Assembly (NCBI GenBank): GCA_018398815.1 | Contig: CM031600.1 | Location: forward strand, 48,360,524 to 48,424,523 | DNA from: Conus ventricosus | Lineage: Eukaryota > Mollusca > Gastropoda > Neogastropoda > Conidae | Direction of reading: 5' to 3' | Length of the DNA stretch: 64,000 bases | Notes under the pieces: generated by a model | Database searches by the model: none | Told to the model about the DNA's origin: nothing | What the model saw: the letters and a program-made list of their open reading frames with translations, nothing else | Shown: in pieces, positions 13,290 to 22,721 of the stretch | Layout: each line of letters begins with the position of its first letter | Position numbering within the stretch: position 1 is the first letter of the stretch | Made by a program: the position numbers and the translations under genes

Positions 13290-13985
13290 CGCCTGCCCGG
13301 GTTGCCAACAGAAACCCTGGCCCACTTTACAGGGGGAACATCAATACCAATTATGAGGAACCTAAAAGGGACACACCCCTCTCCCATACTTAAAAGGGTT
13401 TTCGTGGGCCTTTTCGGGCCAAACAAGCGACACCACTTACCTAACCCCCCTCTTGAAACAAATTACTTAGTTTTTGGGGTAAGTGAGTGAGTTTCCCCCC
13501 TTAAGGGTACACAACTTTTCCCTGACAACTTCCAAAATTTGCCATCCCAGTGATCCAACAAAGCCCCCCAAAAACATAAACAGGGGAGAGATCAAAACGG
13601 GGGTCCCGAGAGCGGAAACATGAAGAGTCACAAAATTTGGAAAATTTTCTAATTTTAAAACCCGATTGTGGATGGGGAAGTGAATCTTTCCTTTTTGGTT
13701 GAGATTTTCTGACAGGGCTGATCTACCATTGGTTACTTAATACATATACAGGCCTTTGAGAGGGAATCCTCATTTTGGTCGGGAAATTTTGAAATCACTC
13801 TAAAAGATGTATCTTTAAATCAATTTTGCTGTGGGGGCCCCCATTTTGTTGCCCCCGAACAAACTCAATTGGGTAGGGCAAAAATTCCACAATATATGAT
13901 GTTTTGATGGAATAAAAACCCAACCTTCCAGATGGGATCTGCAACGTTGGCCAAGGTAAAAATTTGGTAACTAAAACCAAATTTT
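13290..13985 (-). mobile_element. Old minus-strand SINE copy (copy A)
   Basis: Follows the body of the same SINE in minus orientation: gttgccaacag, gggacacacc, caacttttccctgac, gagatcaaaacggggg, then agggcaaaaattccac and ccttccagatgggatctgcaacg, which corresponds to the tRNA-like head (consensus dcctcccagccgggagtccgcgac). Counterpart in copy B: 39640-40445. Sequence quality here is poor. Confidence 0.6.
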
Positions 13986-14460
13986 TTGAATGAAAGTGAA
14001 TACCCACACCTTAATTTCACTTCATAATCTTTTTATTTATAAAATTGAAATGGTCAGATTTAAAATTAACATGCTTTAAAATGAAAATGGTAAAAAAAAC
14101 AAAAACCCCTGTGTAGCATTATTGTATGTGCTTTTTGTATTATGTGTTGTGTGAAAATGATACGATTGTGTGCTCTAGTAGGATTATAAAATCCCCTGTG
14201 CATTTTTTACTTTTTTCCTTTTTTTTCATATTGTTTTGGGTGCCCCCTTTCCCAATGCAAAATTTTAATTTGTCCATGAATAAAAATACATACATCCTAA
14301 AAAAAAATAAGAAAATTTTTTTTCAAATTACCCAAACATGGAGAGAATTTCAATTAAATGAAAATTTTTTTTTTTCAATTTGACATGTTTTTTTTTGTGG
14401 TATTGTGTGGTTTGTACTGATTTGATCGAACATGACTGACGTATTTCTGTCCCATTTTTT

Positions 14461-14550
14461 TTTTTTTTTTTTTTGGTTACAACCTTAAAGGTTTCTGTTT
14501 GTTTACTCTCCTCTTTCTTTTTTTTCTCTCTGTCTGTCTTTCTCTCTATT

Positions 14551-14581
<31 letters not shown>

Positions 14582-14800
14582 CCCCCCCCCCCGCACAAAA
14601 ACAACCACACCCACAAACGCACCCCTAGTGTTGAAGCAATATCCAAAAAAAACCCGGCGTGGGAAAGCACACAACACGTCACAGCGCGACACACACGTCA
14701 CAACACACCCCACCACACACACACACACACCACCAACCACACACACACACACACACACCACGGGACATGTGTGCACTCTCTCTCTCTTTCTCTTCTCTCT
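14461..14800 (+). repeat. Poly-T, poly-C and CA microsatellite cluster
   Basis: Low-complexity run: T tract, CT repeats, a C tract of about 35 bases with one A (14555-14592), then CA repeats. Counterpart at about 40970-41300 in copy B, where the CA section is longer and cleaner. No gene. Confidence 0.9.
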
Positions 14801-15002
14801 TCCACATATGAACACATAATAGACAGTATAAAGAATGATAGTTTTGTTCAGTGTTTTAAGCTAGTTTTTCTTACCCCCTTAAAACCCTTTTTAATTGCGG
14901 AATGACCCTTTGAAAAAAAATTTATATCCCCATTTTTTTTTGGGGTCAAATCGTTTTGTATGTTAGTGTGGATTTCAGGTTCAGAGTTTTTTAATTTTTT
15001 CA

Positions 15003-15330
15003 TTGGGGGACCGTTACAGGTTTCAGGGATGAAAGATTTACATTAAAAAATCTAGAAAAAAGATGAGGTCCCTTTAAAGGATTAAAGGGATACAAGATTG
15101 GTTTCCCTTTAAAGGGTTCATAGAACAAGATAGGGCCCATTAAAGGATTCATGGATACAAGTTGGCCCATTAAAGGATTCATGATAAAAGAAAGTCCCTT
15201 TAAAAGGTTTCACGATTCAAGAAAAGGGTCCCCTTAAAGGATTCATGGATACAGATGGGGGCTAAAAAAGATTCAGGGATGCAAAAGGGGTTTTTGTAAA
15301 AGATTCATGATGGAAGAGTTTTGGGAAAAA
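15003..15330 (+). repeat. 33-bp minisatellite (copy A, degraded)
   Basis: About ten imperfect units around the core aaaggattcatggatacaag. The same array in copy B (41515-42000) has about 15 cleaner units. The minus strand can be read as an MNPL-containing 11-residue repeat, but in a noisy frame. Confidence 0.85.
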
Positions 15331-15547
15331 GGGTTATATTAAAGTTGAGTAAAAAACCTTTTTGCACGAAAAATGTATATATTGGGGCCCTTTTTTTTTG
15401 AATTTTATATTGACATAAATTTATAAAATGTGTGTGTGTTTTTATTTTGAATTTGTCTACTTTGGCATTTCTTTAGGGTTTTTTTTGGATGAAAATGGAC
15501 AAAAAAATAATTTTTTGACATTGGAGATCATCTAAATTGCGTTATTA

Positions 15548-16330
15548 CCAGCCCCGTGGGGAAGTGGTTTCGTCGCGGGGCTCCCGGCTGGGGGGGTCGT
15601 GGGTTTGAATCCCATCAGAAGTCATGTGGGGTTTTTTGCCCCAGGGGCCCACCCGATTGAGTTTGTGCGGGCTCATTGGGAAGACTGGGGGCCACACTCG
15701 AGTTTCATCCCCTTTAAAGGATGCTTTCTAGAGTGTTTCTCAAATTTCCTGCCAACACTGCAGGGGCCCGTATCTTCGGCCTGGTTTAGGGGGATATATT
15801 ATAAAAAAAGGGGGTTTGAGACAGCCCGTCAGTAGTTCAACCCAAAAGGAAAAACGAGATCATCTTAATCATCCTCTTCTCCGTCAATAAAAAAAAAAAT
15901 TTCAAATTCTGTGGGCCCCTTTAGCCCTGCTTTGGTCCTCATTTTGTGTCCCCTCCAGTTGGGCCTTGGGTTTTGGGTTCCCTGGGGGCACCTGTACGGG
16001 GATCTTGGGGCGTCGTTGAAGGGCGGGGGGGCGCCCTGGAGGGGGGAAACTCATCACTGGTCACATAAGCAATTATTGCGCAGTAGGGGGGTTTTGAGGG
16101 GGGGTCGGTTGTTAGATCAAACAGGCCCATTTAACACCACCCAAATGACCCAGCAGTGCATGTTCCTCCGGTGGTTGCCCCTTGACGATTGCATTTCTGT
16201 CCCGTATTGCCCGGGGGGGGCTGCGGCGGGGCCCCCCGGGGGGATGGGGTGTGGATGGGGTGTCGGAAGAGCCGTGGGTGCATGCCTCTGAGAGGTTGGG
16301 GCAGCAAAAAAAAAAAAAAAAAAAAAAAAA
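15548..16330 (+). mobile_element. tRNA-derived SINE, present in A and absent in B
   Basis: The head at 15551-15620 is tRNA-like, with an A-box-like TGGGGAAGTGG at 15557 and a B-box-like GGGTTTGAATCCC at 15601 (RNA polymerase III internal promoter). The body follows the same order as the SINEs at 35829-36680 and 56165-57016: agtcatgtgggg, the cgagtttcatcc phrase, acactgcag, atcatcttaatcatcctc, then a GC-rich 3' half. It ends in 25 A (16306-16330). Copy B has the uninterrupted site ttgcagttattattgtctg at about 42210-42228. The flanks in A (ttgcgttatta before, ttgattttttatt after) look like an imperfect ~13-bp target duplication. Confidence 0.85.
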
Positions 16331-17217
16331 TTGATTTTTTATTGTCTGTGTTTAAGGAAAAAACATATGATAGTTAAGCATATTTAAATTCCCAAAAGGT
16401 CTTTTTACCATAAAAAAGGGGGTAGTTTGATGTTTTCCCCCCTTTTTCTTGGTTTTGCTGAAAAATGTAATCATTATAACGTTTCGTGAGCCGTTTTGAG
16501 TTTTGTAACATTGCATTTTTGGAAAAAGGAAACTTCAAATGTTTTAAAAACAAACAGTGGGTGACTTTTCTTGTGCTCTGGTTTTCATTTTGCTAGAGAT
16601 TTTTTGGGCGAAGTAGCATTCGTTTGGGGTTACGGGCTTGTAAAAAATTTCATATGGGGGCAGAAATCACCCTATTGTTTTTTATTTACTGTTTACGTTC
16701 CCCGCCTATTTCAAATTTCCTTTCAAAAATTGGAAAAGAATTGCTGTTTTAAAAATTGATATTTGTCGCTGTCCCGTTCATTGTCGAAAAAATTTTACAG
16801 TAAACATGCGTAGTATGTTTTTTGAGCACATTGACGTTTGTGGGTGTAGTGTTTTTGTTGTGCAGGTATGTTGTTGGGTGTGTGTGCGCGCTGGTGTGTG
16901 TGTGTGTACCGTGATGCACTGTGGGCCCCTTTGATGCTGCCCCGGATGTAAAAGAAAATAAATCGTATTTCTCGAAAATAAATATTCATAACCCAAACCC
17001 ATCTGGTTCGTGACCAAACAAGAAAAATTTAAACCCCCTTTTTTAAAAAAATATTTGAATAAGATTTAAAAATTCCCCAAATTTTTTCAGTGTTTCTACT
17101 TTTGATGCCTGGGATCGTATGGCATTATTCTCACAAGTTTTTTGACTTTCCCATTCCAAGCCACACCGGGTTGAATGTCATAGTCAAAGTGCTTACAGTA
17201 CATGTACCATGTCATTA

Positions 17218-17400
17218 GGGGCCTGCTTGGCCTAGTGGGTAAAGCGCTAGACTTGTTCAGAAGTCTGGCATTTGATTCCCACTTAAGACAGCTCGGTGGG
17301 AGAGATTTTCTCTTTGGAGTTAACCTGTGTGCAGATTCCAGTCTCTTATAAGACTTCAGATGAGACTTCACCAAGGTACAGAGTGTAAATGCATGCAGAA
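17218..17400 (+). mobile_element. tRNA-like SINE, second family (copy A)
   Basis: A tRNA-like head has A-box TGGCCTAGTGG at 17228 and B-box-like GCATTTGATTCCC at 17268, spaced as in a tRNA gene. A conserved ~110-base extension follows to about 17400. There is no convincing acceptor-stem pairing, and the 3' extension argues for a SINE rather than a working tRNA gene. It is present in copy B at 43164-43350, so it is older than the A/B split. Confidence 0.75.
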
Positions 17401-17619
17401 AAAAAGGGACGAGAGTTAATCAGTGCTCTTTGTTTTCTTTCTCTCAACCATTTTTTCCTCATTATTCCGGGGTATCTTCTGTTTTAATGGTTCATTTACT
17501 ATCTGTTTTTCTCAATTGATATTTTGCCCCTTAGTCTTGAATCGGTGTTTGGACATGTGACATGACAATTGCCAGCCACATCATCATCTACTAAATTTTC
17601 CCCCTCCCCCCTATTGATC

Positions 17620-17690
17620 TCATCTCTCTCTCTCTCTCTCCCTCCTCCCCCCCCCCCCCCCCCCCTCCCACTCTCTCTCTCTCTTGCTGT
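17620..17690 (+). repeat. CT and poly-C tract
   Basis: CT repeats, about 21 C, then CT repeats. Counterpart near 43572-43640 in copy B. Another C run of about 26 bases lies at about 18309-18336. No gene. Confidence 0.9.
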
Positions 17691-19366
17691 CTCACAAACT
17701 GCAATTGAGCCTAGCAGTCTATATCACTTTTCAGTCTCTGCCTTAACCGCCACCTCCTTTCCCACCGACTTGTTAGTTGACTTCAATGCAGTTGACACCC
17801 CCAGATGTGGCCCTTTGTGGTCAGCTGGGCTATAAGCAACATTACCTTACCTTACATCCTCTCCCACCCTTCCTTCGGTCTGTTGGGCTTTACGTTTGAT
17901 GAAGCCAACTCAGGATGGCTGTTGACAATGGGACAAAGAATTTTGACGTAGAGTACAGCAAGTCATCAACCACACACAGTATTTCCTTTCTTTATCTGTT
18001 CCTACAGTGACACATCATGGAGGGGGGGAGGACTCCCCCATTCTTCCCCTGCCCCCCCCCCCTCCCCCCCTCTACTTCAGAGAAGCTGACCTGCCCCTCT
18101 CCATTTCCTTCCCAACTCAGCGTGGATGCAGGAATGATGCAAGATGTCCGTATCTACACCTGTCTCACATTTGTAAGCAACGTAGCTTCATTCATTTGCA
18201 TTTAAGGCTAAACGTACTGCCAACATCTGAGAGATTGTTATCTCGAATCTTCTGCACATTACCTCACGTGGCAGGTGTGGGGGATGGCTGTCCCATTCCA
18301 GATCAACTCCCACCCCCCCCCCCCCCCCCCCCCCCCTCAGATTACTAACCCCCCTCCCCTTCCCCACTCTTTTCTATAGTAACACTGTTGGCTGTCAGTT
18401 TTTCTGACAGACTGTCAATTAGACGGGCATCAGAGACCGGATGTGCAGCTCAGCACACAAGAGGGGAAACCAAGTGTCCTCACTTCACTGCTCCCCCAAA
18501 GGCTGTAAGACTGATCACCAACAGTGAACCATGTAATAACACTGGTATATACCAGATAGGGGAACGTTCGTCTCTCGTCTCTCCTACTCTGAGATCATGT
18601 GTCAGGTTTCACAGATCAACCCAGAAGAACTGTATGTTAAAACTAAGTTTCAAAAGTCTTGAGAAATGCATTGTTATATATATAATATATATATGCCACA
18701 TTTTTAAAGTATAACTTTATGCCAAACTGGGGACGTCTATCAAAATAATGAATGATATTCTATTGCAATAGTTTAGCCTTTGCCACAACTTGGTGAACAC
18801 GTTAAAGATAAACACTCTTTTTAACATAAACTTTTTGCCAGTATTCAATACTACCTGTTAAAATGATTTACTGAACACTGCATTCTGACAGGGCAACTTC
18901 ATGCCTGTACTGGTGAAAGCTGTTAAGGTGTCTATGAATCTGTCAATTGGTTAATGCTTTGTAGTAGGTGACTCTAATTAACTGTAAATTTTGGGTTTTA
19001 AATGCATTCCAGACCTAGTTACTAACTAAAACTGACTTTGTAACTAAAATTGAAAGTTGTTTGCCTTCATTGTTTAGTATTTTCTTACTGTCTCCAACCC
19101 CCTTGTTAAAATCCACTCAAGTCTTATGAAAAATTAAAGTGGACACTAAAAGTTATGGCAGATAATATATTTATGGGAGTCTAATCCCTTTGTCGGCTGA
19201 GTTCTCACCAATCCCAACGCAATCCCCAAGAAAAGGTAGAAACAAGACAATCAGGGGAAGTAACAAAAGATAATCAAACTAAAGCCACATAGGAGGAAAA
19301 GAACTAGACCTCGTATCTCTCCAGAAACTATCAAAGGAGATACCCGTTACGCTGGGGAAAGGAAGT

Positions 19367-19983
19367 TTTTTAGTTAGTTAGTGTTTATAGGTCCAGCGGA
19401 CTACTAGGAGCCAAATCAGGACCTCACATCATATCTAAGTCCCTTTAAATACAAATACCCACACTAGTATTAAACATCGTTTAAAATTTTGAGGGCAAAA
19501 AAAACAATTATCTGTTCAACTCCGGCGACACCCGTATACATTTTAAAACACTATATTTTATAAAATAATTTTCTCTTCCAAAAAAAAAAAATAAGATTAC
19601 TGAAATCTCACGAAAAAAACCGATAAATCACATGGAAAAGAACTTCTCTCGATACCATCAAAACAGGACATTCGTCAAAAAATGATTAAAATGAACAAGC
19701 TGTCACCACGCAACACACCATGGGGGGGCTTCCCTTCTGAATATCCAACTGTGCTTATATAGCTGTGCCCAATATGTAACCGTGACAAAACCCATTCCTC
19801 TTTACGGTTACGTACCACCGATGGAAAGATTGGTTAAATCTGGCAAATTTTAAAAAATTTATTATGAATTTTATTAACCATCATTCTGCCACAATTTACG
19901 ACAATGCAAACTAGATTTATGACGTAGATCAGAGTGAGAAAAACTGCTTGCCCGGAAATTGCACGAGGCTTGTTTGCTGCTTA
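19367..19983. other. AT-rich spacer before the scaffold gap
   Basis: After 19366 the match to copy B ends (B continues ggaaatcaatttaac instead). No gene, tRNA or repeat recognised. Confidence 0.6.
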
Positions 19984-20983
19984 NNNNNNNNNNNNNNNNN
20001 NNNNNNNNNNNNNNNNNNNNNNNNNNNNNNNNNNNNNNNNNNNNNNNNNNNNNNNNNNNNNNNNNNNNNNNNNNNNNNNNNNNNNNNNNNNNNNNNNNNN
20101 NNNNNNNNNNNNNNNNNNNNNNNNNNNNNNNNNNNNNNNNNNNNNNNNNNNNNNNNNNNNNNNNNNNNNNNNNNNNNNNNNNNNNNNNNNNNNNNNNNNN
20201 NNNNNNNNNNNNNNNNNNNNNNNNNNNNNNNNNNNNNNNNNNNNNNNNNNNNNNNNNNNNNNNNNNNNNNNNNNNNNNNNNNNNNNNNNNNNNNNNNNNN
20301 NNNNNNNNNNNNNNNNNNNNNNNNNNNNNNNNNNNNNNNNNNNNNNNNNNNNNNNNNNNNNNNNNNNNNNNNNNNNNNNNNNNNNNNNNNNNNNNNNNNN
20401 NNNNNNNNNNNNNNNNNNNNNNNNNNNNNNNNNNNNNNNNNNNNNNNNNNNNNNNNNNNNNNNNNNNNNNNNNNNNNNNNNNNNNNNNNNNNNNNNNNNN
20501 NNNNNNNNNNNNNNNNNNNNNNNNNNNNNNNNNNNNNNNNNNNNNNNNNNNNNNNNNNNNNNNNNNNNNNNNNNNNNNNNNNNNNNNNNNNNNNNNNNNN
20601 NNNNNNNNNNNNNNNNNNNNNNNNNNNNNNNNNNNNNNNNNNNNNNNNNNNNNNNNNNNNNNNNNNNNNNNNNNNNNNNNNNNNNNNNNNNNNNNNNNNN
20701 NNNNNNNNNNNNNNNNNNNNNNNNNNNNNNNNNNNNNNNNNNNNNNNNNNNNNNNNNNNNNNNNNNNNNNNNNNNNNNNNNNNNNNNNNNNNNNNNNNNN
20801 NNNNNNNNNNNNNNNNNNNNNNNNNNNNNNNNNNNNNNNNNNNNNNNNNNNNNNNNNNNNNNNNNNNNNNNNNNNNNNNNNNNNNNNNNNNNNNNNNNNN
20901 NNNNNNNNNNNNNNNNNNNNNNNNNNNNNNNNNNNNNNNNNNNNNNNNNNNNNNNNNNNNNNNNNNNNNNNNNNNNNNNNNNN
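19984..20983. other. Assembly gap of exactly 1000 N
   Basis: An unbroken run of 1000 N. The round length suggests a placeholder of unknown true size. The distance and orientation relation between copy A on the left and everything to the right therefore rests on scaffolding, not on sequence. Confidence 1.
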
Positions 20984-21490
20984 TAAAAAAATGATGGAAT
21001 TCCTGATCAGGCACAAGAATTTTAACCTGATCAGCTACCCTCGTCAGCTAGCCCTCAAATTTACACATCATCAAAGATAAAGGAAATCCATGTTGTTTAC
21101 AAGTTATGTATGTCTGTGTTAGCTTGCAAAAATGGTCCTCCACTTCATCTGAATCGTAAAGACTTGCCAATTCAGGGTCATTTGCATTCATCTCTCTCAT
21201 TTCAATGTTACCAGCTCCATCGAAATCTTCATCCCGTCTGTCTTGAGTGTGCATTTTGTCATGCAAAATTTGCACAGTTTGATCAAGTATGAACAGGCCA
21301 TGAGCAGAAATGCGATATGCCATGACAGCAAATTTTGGACTAAGTGGCCAAACTGAGTTGACAAGTGAACTGCCAGATCAATTATTTCATGCAACTGCCA
21401 GATCAATTATTTCATGCACCCAAGGCAAAAATGAGAGCTTGTCAGATTTACATGAAAAGATAGCTTCAAAGGAAAGCTAGCTAGTCTTGT
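20984..21490. other. Spacer with an unassigned short minus-strand frame
   Basis: A 91-codon open stretch on the minus strand (21323-21048) contains an acidic segment (RRDEDFDGAGN...YDSDEVEDHF) that looks more protein-like than background. I do not recognise it, and it has no visible splice or promoter context. A 27-bp tandem duplication of actgccagatcaattatttc lies at 21370-21420. It is outside the inverted repeats of the neighbouring element. Confidence 0.3.
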
Positions 21491-21600
21491 TAGTCTAGGC
21501 TGATGTGGGAATCATCGTTCAGATCGTTACCATTTCATGAAATTTGGCACACACGTAGCTTTTGATGCCCTCTTTGGATTAAGAGGATGACACACGTGAT
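21491..21600 (+). repeat. Left inverted repeat
   Basis: Carries GTCTAGGCTGATG, GTTACCATTTCATGAAATTT and TTAAGAGGATGACACACG in order, all found on the opposite strand at 26721-26832. Confidence 0.75.
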
Positions 21601-21795
21601 CGGACTACGTTTTGAAGGTTAAATGTATACTGCTCAAAACTTATTAAGCTTGTATTGAAAATCCTAAGTTATGAGAAAACAATCTGAGTTTTTACAACAA
21701 ATAGTACACTATGTAATTGTGACATGCTATAAATGGTGTATAGGAACCATTTGTGCAATATGGTAATAACATGTAATCTTTTACAGTATATACTA
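21535..21795 (+). repeat. Subterminal segment, first copy
   Basis: Matches 22200-22452 in direct orientation. Shared landmarks are the aaatttgg-acaca-gcttttg phrase, gacaca-g-gatcgga, a ctattaagc-like stretch, atcctaa-tta-ga, and gctgtaaatggtatgtaggaac-like, ending tatatactgc-like. The second copy is more diverged at its start. Confidence 0.7.
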
Positions 21796-21805
21796 CGCAT
21801 ACATT

Positions 21806-22140
21806 TTTCATCTGTCCGTGGCAGGGGTGGTTGGGTCTGTGGGGTGTGCTCGGCAGCTGGGGGGTGTTTTTCGCCGGTGGGCTCTGCAGTCATGAAATAC
21901 GGGCTGGTACACCCATGGGGATGCTACTTTGGGCTGTTATGAGCTGCATCCTGTAGTCTGATTTACCTCTGTTCAGGAGCAGTTATGTCCCTTGATATCT
22001 TAATGGAGTGTCCTGTGCGTGCCTGTACCCATCGTCAACACAGCGCAGGCCTCCAAGGGGGGTACAGGACTGCTCTTAAGGCGGGCGAAGACAGTGCTTC
22101 TCTGGTCCTCCCCAGCACCTTCGGGTGTTTCTTTTTCTTG
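21806..22140 (+). repeat. Dispersed repeat R, single copy
   Basis: About 335 bp from catctgtccgtggcagg to cgggtgtttctttttctt. It is nearly identical to the unit repeated three times at 45111-46545. It interrupts the subterminal segment: sequence resembling the end of the first subterminal copy lies before it, and gcatcattgga, which also occurs at 22474 after the second copy, lies after it. It has no tRNA-like promoter boxes. The family is unrecognised. Confidence 0.8.
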
Positions 22141-22199
22141 TGCATCATTGGAATTTTATGTAATTTATTTTGATGTCGAAACTATTGTTCTGTTTGGTA

Positions 22200-22452
22200 T
22201 GATTTCGTCAAATTTGGTACACAAAGCAGCTTTTGGTGTCGTCTTTTGACTTAGAAAATGACACATGCGATCGGAAATGTTTTGATGGCTATTATATACT
22301 ATTCTAAATGTATTAAGCATCTATGAAAATATCCTAAATTACGATAACATTTCAAAACCCATATTATTCTGACCTGCTGTAAATGGTATGTAGGAACTGT
22401 CTGTTCCATCTAGTTGTAACATTTAATGCACTTTCTTAAAGCATATATAGAT
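22200..22452 (+). repeat. Subterminal segment, second copy
   Basis: Direct duplicate of 21535-21795 without the R insertion. It lies just beyond the truncated 3' end of the minus-strand pseudogene. Confidence 0.7.
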
Positions 22453-22721
22453 ATACTGCACAAAAATATTGGCGCATCATTGGAAAATGTAGAAAAAATA
22501 CCGAAGAGTGAGCAAGCAGGACATCCTAGATTACACAGATTACTGACACAGTGAAGAAGAGTCCCACCTGGTCTCTGATTCCCTCTTGGTTTATGCAGCT
22601 GTTCACACTTGGTCGTCTAGAGGGTGATCTCTGTGACAGGAGCCGGCACAGGCACACAGTTCAGTGCATCGAAGACTTGCCCGGTAAGCACTTGCAGGGA
22701 AGTTTACACAGTTTCTTACTT

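Larger units (their letters stand above)
161..19366 (+). repeat. Copy A of a ~19.2 kb direct duplication
   Basis: The stretch beginning gcttgttatgctgtgtatc at 161 is matched in order by copy B from 27532. Anchors recur in both: the CT microsatellite (3143 and 30489), a LINE 3' fragment (5575 and 32845), a run of phrases around 9300-10150 and 34680-35580, the TG tract at 12285, the 33-bp minisatellite (15003 and 41515), a tRNA-like SINE (17218 and 43164), and the terminal block up to gttacgctgg (19351 and about 46783). Copy A has two insertions that B lacks (6186-8064 and 15548-16330). From about 12700 to 19000 it is visibly noisier than B, with many one-base losses and gains in homopolymers and words clipped at their ends. 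Coding breaks in that stretch therefore cannot be trusted as biological. No intact gene was recognised inside it. Confidence 0.95.

Noticed and set aside
17218..17290. Functional tRNA gene (also 43164, and the SINE heads at 15551, 36600 and 56940)
   Set aside because: Promoter boxes are present, but the acceptor stem does not pair convincingly and each is followed by a conserved non-tRNA tail, as in SINEs.
19874..21080. Long open frames of 348-380 codons across the gap
   Set aside because: They consist almost wholly of N and exist only because unknown bases contain no stop codons.
21048..21323. Minus-strand acidic 91-codon frame as a real exon
   Set aside because: Composition is suggestive, but there are no splice sites, no family match and it lies beside a gap. 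Left as unassigned.
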